DNA from: Corydoras sp. C115
Taxonomy: Eukaryota; Chordata; Actinopteri; Siluriformes; Callichthyidae
DNA length: 64,000 nucleotides
Assembly (NCBI GenBank): GCA_019802505.1
Contig: JAFMOC010000501.1
Coordinates: 35,001 to 99,000 of the forward strand
Direction: 5' to 3'
The position numbers were made by a program, and so were the translations under genes. The notes beneath the pieces were generated by a model. That model was not told the DNA's origin, did no database searches, and saw only the letters and a program-made list of their open reading frames with translations. Below, one piece after another: positions 61,001 to 64,000 of the stretch; positions within the stretch are counted from its first letter, which is position 1; every line of letters starts with the position of its first letter.

Positions 61001-63052
61001 TTCACTGTAACTAACTGTAACTTCACTGTAACTATAACTTCACTGTAACTGTAACTTCACTGTAACTATAACTTCACTGTAACTGTAACTTTACTGTAAC
61101 TGTAACTTCGCTGTAACTGTAACTAACTGTAACTGTAATTTCACTGTAACTATAACTTCACTGTAACTGTAGCTTCACTGTAACTAGCTGTAACTGTAAC
61201 TTCACTGTAACTGTAACTTCACTGTAACTATAACTACACTGTAACTGTAACTTTACTGTAACTGTAACTTCACTGTAACTATAACTTCACTGTAACTTCA
61301 CTGTAACTATAACTTCACTGTAACTGTAGCTTCACTGTAACTAGCTGTAACTGTAACTTCACTGTAACTGTAACTTCACTGTAACTTCACTGTAACTGTA
61401 ACTTCACTGTAACTAACTGTAACTTCACTGTAACTATAACTTCACTGTAACTGTAGCTTCACTGTAACTAGCTGTAACTGTAACTTCACTGTAACTGTAA
61501 CTTCACTGTAACTGTAACTTCACTGTAACGGTAACTTCACTGTAACTGTAACTTCACTGTAACTGAGGTGGAGACGAAGAAAGACCGGTGTGTCTTCTGT
61601 GTCTTTAAATGTTGGCAGCGGACAGCGTGAAGCCAAATAAATGAAGGCGTCACTTAAAGACATTACACCCCGATCACGCTGATAACCCGCTGAGTTTTTA
61701 CGTAAACGTGACGCTTATAACCAGCAATCATAACGCTTTATGAAAGTTACTTCAGAAAAGCTGTGCTGCTAGTTGTGACTTCCTCAAAAAAAAAAAAAAA
61801 AAAACGCACAAATTGTTGTATTCATTTTTGTTTCGTAGGTTAAAGTGTTAATAATAAATTGTGCTCCTGAATGAATGTTGCTGGTGAATTTGAATTTATT
61901 ATTATTTATTGATTTTTCAATAAATCTACATTTTTCATTTTTTCAGTATCAAATGCCAATAAATAAGGATTTCATTCGTTTCTGTTACAAACTAAACAAC
62001 AAAGTAAATCAAATGATTCTTTCTTCTAAGTCGATCTATATATTTCTTTCTTTTCTTGTTTTCTTTATTGTTAATAAGGAGACATTGTTATAAAAGAGGT
62101 GTATTTATAACAAATTTATAGACAAATCATACTACACTGGGCGTGTAAACATAATTTATCCCATTTTTGATAAATTTGGGGGGATAAATCATGTGGGGGG
62201 GGGTTAGGTGAGTGTGCGTAATGTTTTACGCAAAATGTTTTCTTTAAATTGAAATTACATTTGGTCATTTATTGGACGCTTTTATCCAAAGCGACTTACA
62301 AGGTGAGCACAGGGTTCATCACAACATCCCTGGAGCAATGAGGGTTAAGGGCCTCGCTCAAGGACCCACACTGGTAACTGCAGTGGACCTGGGATTCGAA
62401 CCCCCAACCTTCAGATTGATAACCCAACACCCTGACCACTGAGCTAACCCACCCCTATTGAATAAACCCTAGTTTTCTTCTTCCTAGGGGGGGCTTAACA
62501 GAAAATAATTGAGAATCACTGGTCACTGGAGAATAAGGTCATAATGAGGGTACGATGATTTCTTTGATGATGAGACCGTGACGCGTTCGGAAAGCCCCAG
62601 GATCGGACGTCTGTGTTCGGATTTGCCCCCGCTGTGGGTCCACACAGGAGGTTTCGGACTATGACAAAAAGCAACGTGAGATGAGTAAGAAATGCGCTAA
62701 TCCGATCAGACCACATTAGACACAGTTGATGCCTTCGGCTTTGGCCGACATTTACAACATGGCATGAGAGACGTGTGTTCACGTAACAGAGGCGCACACA
62801 TTAACACACGCACAGGACTTTCGGATTGCGGACGGGGGACGGGGGGGACGGGTGGGGACGGCGGCGGCGGCTCACCTTGGTCTCCCGTTCCTCCAGCAGG
62901 GTCTCCAGCCTCTTCTGGGCGGCCCGGCCCTCGTGGTCGTCGCTCACGATGAGGATGATGTGGTTCCAGCGGAACTCGCGCATCATGTCGAACCACACGT
63001 GGGCCTGATGGGAGTACGGCGGCACGGTGCGCAGGAAGGACAGGTGGATGCT
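35195..63052 (-). CDS. grin1: grin1, NMDA receptor subunit GluN1, 5' exons missing
   Basis: Obligatory glycine-binding subunit of NMDA-type glutamate receptors, in the postsynaptic membrane. Exons 4-22 (rat numbering): 62876-63052, 53278-53340 (N1), 52394-52491, 50963-51084, 50498-50671, 50105-50249, 49762-49848, 49511-49646, 48621-48748, 47918-48082, 47699-47817, 47185-47297, 46574-46722, 46332-46489, 45800-45961, 45449-45558, 45040-45185, 40128-40238 (C1), 35195-35263 (C2'). Phases agree throughout, provided exon 8 is 175 nt; it has 174. About 789 codons without N1. Visible parts: amino-terminal domain (exons 4-9), S1 ligand-binding half with EPFVYVKP and CCYGF, M1 (exon 14), pore loop SSAMWFSWGVLLNSGIGEG with the Asn filter residue (exon 15), M3 with SYTANLAAF (exon 16), S2 (exons 17-19), M4 LVAGGIAAGIFLIFIEIAYK (exon 20) and the calmodulin-binding tail. 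Exons 1-3 (about 130 residues) lie beyond the right edge. All introns are GT-AG except intron 9 (GC-AG). Confidence 0.96.
35455..36165 (+). mobile_element. Two SINE copies (plus) in grin1 intron 21
   Basis: About 35455-35840 and 35862-36165. Both have the B box GGTTCGRGTCCC variant; the second has a complete head. They start 190 bp upstream (minus sense) of the C2' exon. Confidence 0.85.
36170..36834. other. grin1 intron 21, CpG-rich block
   Basis: AT-rich ATTAATTAATTAA repeats at about 36250-36275, then a CpG-rich unique stretch at 36420-36760. Open frames run through it but have no recognised domain or homologue. A cryptic promoter cannot be excluded. Confidence 0.35.
36835..37780. mobile_element. 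SINE copies in opposite orientations, grin1 intron 21
   Basis: Minus copy at about 36835-37160, plus copy at 37208-37520, diverged plus fragment at 37540-37780. The first two face tail-out and can pair as a hairpin over about 300 bp. Confidence 0.8.
37790..38900. other. grin1 intron 21, unique
   Basis: No gene recognised. Features: a perfect 9-bp hairpin GTGGGCCGG/CCGGCCCAC at 38453-38472 within a GC-rich block (38400-38640), and an ATATAATATAATA simple repeat at about 38750-38790. Confidence 0.4.
38909..39154. mobile_element. Fold-back element with perfect 22-bp terminal repeats
   Basis: 38909-38930 and 39133-39154 are exact reverse complements (core GATGGACTTTGTAGTCC). The 246-bp unit resembles a MITE. 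The same terminal words recur near 30449, 43045, 49960, 51255 and 55275. Confidence 0.7.
39295..39510. mobile_element. Short MITE-like element with TIRs
   Basis: Left end ACAATGCAAAAGCTTGGACA and right end TCCAAACTTTTGCATC are imperfect inverted repeats. The interior is AT-rich with a G/T run (about 39444-39480). A related lone end lies near 24001. Confidence 0.6.
39610..39648. repeat. T run followed by G run
   Basis: About 15 T then about 21 G with no interruption, in grin1 intron 21. Confidence 0.85.
39840..40127. other. grin1 intron 21 next to the C1 donor
   Basis: Purine-rich DNA with a (GGA)n tract at 40045-40068, about 60 bp inside the intron downstream (minus sense: pyrimidine-rich TCC repeats) of the C1 donor. 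Such tracts can bind PTB or poly(C)-binding splicing regulators; this is inference. Confidence 0.3.
40128..40238 (-). CDS. grin1: grin1 exon 21, C1 cassette
   Basis: Exactly 111 nt (37 codons), as in mammals. It reads DRKSARAEPDPKKK ... SSIKRRRSSKDT and includes the RRR ER-retention motif and the Ser residues phosphorylated by PKA/PKC in mammals. Both ends are phase 0, so it can be skipped without a frameshift. Donor ACACG|GTAAGG; acceptor TTTTAG. Confidence 0.95.
40290..41290. repeat. Tandem repeat, 308-bp unit, beside the C1 exon
   Basis: CTGCCCCCAC-type starts at 40301, 40609, 40917 and 41220 (spacings 308, 308, 303). Units share AAGCCTCCCCTTGGACACCC and TGCTGCCCTCTTGTGTTCGA; the first two contain an E-box CACGTG. 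It begins about 50 bp upstream (minus sense) of exon 21. Confidence 0.9.
41291..42610. other. grin1 intron 20, unique
   Basis: No gene recognised. It holds a short ACCAATACCAGTACCAATACC repeat at about 42191-42217 and a piece of the dispersed GTTTGGACACGCCCCC family at 42550-42570. Confidence 0.4.
42614..42905 (+). mobile_element. SINE copy (plus) in grin1 intron 20
   Basis: Head GGCGGCACGGTGGCTTAGTG, B box GGTTCGAATCC, poly-C end. Slight internal deletion after CCAATCTGG. Confidence 0.9.
42906..45039. other. grin1 intron 20, old repeats
   Basis: A copy of the dispersed GATGGACTACAGGCTGT family at about 43040-43150. A diverged tRNA-headed SINE of the second family at about 44510-44670. The rest is unique with no gene recognised. 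Confidence 0.4.
48186..48303 (+). mobile_element. SINE tail fragment (plus), grin1 intron 12
   Basis: Only the 3' part (GCCCCCCTGTCCTGGGTGTA to the GGATGGATG tail) is present, 104 bp upstream (minus sense) of exon 13. Confidence 0.8.
48335..48500 (+). mobile_element. Second tRNA-headed SINE family, plus copy
   Basis: Starts GTGGTAGCTCAGT (A box) and has GGGTCAAATCCC (B box) about 40 bp later, ending GCATCTGCAAAATGACTGCA. It lies in grin1 intron 12. Confidence 0.75.
48828..49350 (+). mobile_element. Two SINE copies (plus), grin1 intron 11
   Basis: About 48828-49045 and 49050-49350. Neither has an A box; the second keeps the B box. They join within the body (GGGGACCCGGTTCG). Confidence 0.85.
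50498..50671 (-). CDS. grin1: grin1 exon 8, carrying a one-base deletion
   Basis: Amino-terminal-domain exon with GLQLINGKNESAHISDA and GCVGNTNIWK. After NIWK the frame breaks: the family has TGPLFKR, which is found here one frame over. The DNA has GGAAACTGG (minus) where four A are expected. Length is 174 nt; 175 is needed to keep phase with exon 9. The next in-phase splice junctions are normal, so this is a point defect or an assembly homopolymer error. Confidence 0.9.
51088..51117 (-). repeat. (TG)15 forming the exon 7 acceptor tract of grin1
   Basis: On the minus strand 15 TG dinucleotides run directly into CAG|TGAAG of exon 7, replacing the usual pyrimidine tract. Confidence 0.9.
51330..52300 (-). 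repeat. SINE with internal 160-bp tandem copies, grin1 intron 6
   Basis: A diverged plus fragment (51330-51430), then a minus SINE (51457-52300) whose middle is repeated. GGGTACAC occurs at 51760, 51921 and 52081 (161 and 160 bp apart), each after the shared change GATTCGAAAAAGGAATCCC. Confidence 0.9.
52492..53277. other. grin1 intron 5 (between N1 and exon 6)
   Basis: Short unique intron with (GA)n at 52757-52793, a T run at about 53056-53073 and repeated GGCCGGCC words at 53198-53220. No gene recognised. Confidence 0.5.
53278..53340 (-). CDS. grin1: grin1 exon 5, N1 cassette
   Basis: 63 nt, 21 codons, reading NKKRNYENLDQL ... NKRGPK, nearly identical to the mammalian N1 insert that changes proton and polyamine sensitivity. 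Both ends are phase 0, so it is an alternatively skippable cassette. Acceptor ACTCATCAG; donor GAAG|GTATAC. Confidence 0.95.
53384..55260 (+). mobile_element. pogo/Tigger-like tandem array with flank, right locus
   Basis: 53384-53736 is the flank shared with 1622-1963 in reverse complement. Pogo termini TACCGTATTTTC start at 53737, 53910, 54436 and 54928, and the last reversed end is at 55260. Three of the four segments carry the same transposase C-terminal fragment in the same direction. The locus lies in grin1 intron 4. Confidence 0.85.
54005..55228 (+). pseudogene. Three tandem pogo transposase C-terminal fragments
   Basis: Fragments at about 54005-54410, 54480-54900 and 55023-55228 each encode VIPGGLNKEL and LDIGVNGAFKVK. 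The first lacks VTPPSVNGSW-coding DNA, the second keeps it, and the third stops after the EHT codons. All are truncated at the 5' side and frameshifted near RAFAKAG. Confidence 0.8.
55261..55869. promoter_or_regulatory. Unique block in grin1 intron 4, candidate conserved element
   Basis: After a short dispersed-repeat piece (55262-55318) comes about 400 bp of repeat-free DNA with balanced composition, ending in AAATATAAATATATATAAAT. Function is only suspected because it survives between heavy repeat insertions near the N1 exon. Confidence 0.25.
55870..57460. mobile_element. SINE cluster, grin1 intron 4
   Basis: Minus copies at about 55870-56283, 56310-56657 and 56680-57028; the last two are preceded by the same CTCTTTAAAATTCATTAATT spacer, so they arose by tandem duplication. 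A plus copy follows at 57066-57460. Confidence 0.85.
57470..57830. promoter_or_regulatory. Repeat-free block, candidate conserved noncoding element
   Basis: Balanced-composition unique DNA rich in homeodomain-like words (GGTAATTACC at 57653, CATAATTCAGCC, GGCGAATTACC) and CpGs inside a repeat-filled intron. Enhancer function is inference; no protein-coding frame is convincing. Confidence 0.3.
58036..58072. repeat. (ATT)n microsatellite
   Basis: About 12 ATT units, directly followed by a SINE head fragment (GGTGGCTTAGTGGTTGGCA). Confidence 0.9.
58072..58810. mobile_element. SINE copies in opposite orientations, grin1 intron 4
   Basis: A plus head fragment at 58072-58112, minus copy at 58115-58435, plus copy at 58461-58810. 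The spacer 58425-58455 is the reverse complement of 57034-57064, so part of this cluster is an inverted duplicate of the cluster near 57030. Confidence 0.85.
58811..59296. other. grin1 intron 4, no gene seen
   Basis: Unique or old repeat DNA with TAATAGCTGTAATATCTGTA short repeats near 58942-58975. Nothing gene-like recognised. Confidence 0.4.
59423..61700 (+). pseudogene. hAT transposase N-terminal remnant with BED zinc finger
   Basis: A start MEKYLTGTERERRR runs into a stop. After the minisatellite, CVFC (61589-61600) and HLKTLHPDHADNPLSFY (from 61651) match the C-x2-C ... H-x4-H pattern and the following motif of BED fingers in ZBED/hAT transposases. The two halves are in different frames, so the gene is inactive. 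No catalytic domain seen. Confidence 0.65.
59521..61565. repeat. TAACTTCACTG minisatellite with 469-bp higher-order repeat
   Basis: About 2.05 kb built from TTCACTGTAAC, TGTAAC, TATAAC and TAACTAAC words. Rare markers recur exactly 469 bp apart (CTTCACTATA at 59792 and 60261; TAACTAACTGTAACTTCACT at 59861 and 60330). The right third carries further variants (GTAGCTTCAC at 61169, 61326 and 61453). Confidence 0.95.
62257..62455 (-). mobile_element. Second tRNA-headed SINE family, minus copy
   Basis: Reversed head GGATTCGAACCCCCAACC and CCACTGAGCTAAC (B and A boxes); core CAATGAGGGTTAAGGGCCTC; end CATTTATTGGACGCTTTTAT. It is nested in the hAT element. Confidence 0.8.
62876..63052 (-). CDS. grin1: grin1 exon 4, amino-terminal domain
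   Basis: 177 nt, 59 codons, from SIHLSFLRTVPPYSHQ to LLEERETK, the most upstream grin1 exon in the window. Acceptor CCCCCTCAG; donor ACCAAG|GTGAGC. The expected exon 3 (TRMSIYSDK-like end) does not occur in 63053-64000. Confidence 0.95.
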
Positions 63053-63467
63053 CTGAGGGGGAAGACATCCAATGTACTCATTTGGGCGCAGAACGTCCGC
63101 CGACGGCTTCCGGACAACCCGGGGGGGGCTCAGACAAACGCGCCCACCTTCACCGGCCTTAACTGTGGACGGCTGACACGGAGAGCGTATGGAGTCGGGT
63201 CGTCTGCGGCTAATTCGGAGCTTTCGAGCGGCATGATTTAAATAAAAATACCTTTTTTAAGGGGAACAACACTTAAATGGCATGGCTACTGTTGTAGCCT
63301 AGCAGCACTAAGGAAACTGGGGCACATACAATAGCAGGGAGTCGTTCGGGACACTCTTCCGGGTTGGGATTCAGGCTTGTGGCCCGCCTACTGGTCACTG
63401 GTGGTATTACCAGGAATACCATACTGTACATCTGTGCCCCCTATTGGGTTCTGTTATTATATATATA
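63053..63467. other. grin1 intron 3, no gene seen
   Basis: Intronic DNA upstream (minus sense) of exon 4. G-rich near 63120. Nothing gene-like recognised; exon 3 is not here. Confidence 0.5.
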
Positions 63468-64000
63468 TATATTCATTCATTCATTATCTTCCGCTTTATC
63501 CTCTATTAGGGTCATGGGGGGGGGGGGGGGGTTCCCCATGCCCATCCAGGGGAGAACGTTTCGGGAGCTGGGCAGATACTCCCAGGACAGGGCGCCAACC
63601 TATCGCTGGACACACACTCACTCATCTCACACAGACACACTGGGGCACTTTGGAGAACTTAATTGACTTGATCCATGTTTTTTGACTGTGGGAGGAAACC
63701 GGAGAACCCGGAGGAAACCCACGCAGACACGGGGAGGACATGGAAACTCCACCAGATGGGGATTCGAACCGGGAATCCCTAATAGTCCATTTAAATGAAC
63801 CTGATATATATATAAATAAATAGATATATAAGCACTGGGCACGGTGGCTTAGTGGTTTAGCATGTTCTCCTCTCAGCGCTAGGGATTCCCGGTTCGAATC
63901 TCCATCTGGGTGGAGTTTCCATGTTCTCCCCGTATCTGCGTGGGTTTCCTCCGGGTTCTCCGGTTTCCTCCCACAGTCCAAAAACATGGATCAAGTCGAT
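63468..64000. mobile_element. SINE copies (minus, then plus), cut by the window edge
   Basis: Minus copy at 63468-63785 lacking its head, an AT-rich spacer, then a plus copy from 63836 with A and B boxes that continues past 64000. Confidence 0.85.

Larger units (their letters stand above)
59297..62521 (+). mobile_element. Dead hAT element of the BED-finger type, swollen by a minisatellite
   Basis: The left end CAGTGCTTCTCAAATAG and right end (reverse complement CAGTGATTCTCAATTATT) are matching hAT-like terminal repeats. Inside are a start MEKYLTG (59423) and BED-finger remnants. A 2-kb minisatellite (59521-61565) and a second-family SINE (62257-62455) sit within it. The adjacent 8 bp do not match (GTATAAGA versus GTCACTGG), so the target duplication is lost or the ends belong to different copies. 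Confidence 0.65.

Noticed and set aside
59521..61565. CRISPR-like array or telomere/centromere satellite
   Set aside because: No unique spacers exist. The words are short degenerate tandem units inside a transposon in an intron.
9500..63987. Dozens of similar small ORFs with FLDCGRKPENPEETHADTGR or GIPGSNPHLGGVSMFSP
   Set aside because: All are translations of the abundant SINE in either direction. The similarity is repeat homology, not protein conservation.

Overview
The window is nuclear DNA of a bony fish, very probably a teleost. It carries three protein-coding genes with vertebrate exon-intron structure, all on the minus strand: smarcb1, entpd2 and grin1. They are embedded in unusually dense repeat DNA. 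Genus and species cannot be told from the sequence alone.

Layout, left to right. (1) 1-9075: smarcb1 (SNF5/BAF47 subunit of SWI/SNF chromatin remodellers), exons 7 to 1. The last exon(s) lie off the left edge. Its introns hold a pogo-type transposon locus (829-2016), a 21-bp minisatellite (2830-3860), an AT-rich 110-130 bp repeat (5040-6310) and a satellite grown from a SINE (6830-8575). (2) 9080-11830: intergenic SINE copies, a hAT MITE with an exact 8-bp target duplication, and tandem copies of its right half. (3) 12024-22549: entpd2, an ecto-NTPDase, complete in nine exons (499 codons), with SINE clusters in most introns and a 226-bp AT-rich tandem array in intron 1. (4) 22550-32835: intergenic SINEs and a small single-pass membrane protein ORF (27984-28244) that I do not recognise. 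(5) 35195-63052: grin1 (NMDA receptor GluN1), exons 22 to 4. The N1 cassette (exon 5, 63 nt), the C1 cassette (exon 21, 111 nt) and a C2'-type terminal exon are all present. Exons 1-3 lie beyond the right edge.

Much of the DNA is one SINE-like family of about 350 bp. It has a tRNA-like head with A and B boxes, a variable poly-C tract and a (GGAT)n tail, and I estimate several dozen copies by eye. At four places its internal segments have become tandem arrays (171, about 155, 115 and 160 bp units). A second tRNA-headed SINE, two hAT elements, pogo copies and several fold-back repeats are also present.

Points most worth a second look: a one-base deletion breaking grin1 exon 8; a (TG)15 tract forming the exon 7 acceptor; a pogo composite about 45 bp upstream of the N1 cassette whose reverse-complement partner lies 52 kb away; a 2-kb minisatellite grown inside a dead BED-finger hAT element; and a repeatedly shared SINE-SINE junction. 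I found no evidence of a novel enzymatic or defence system.
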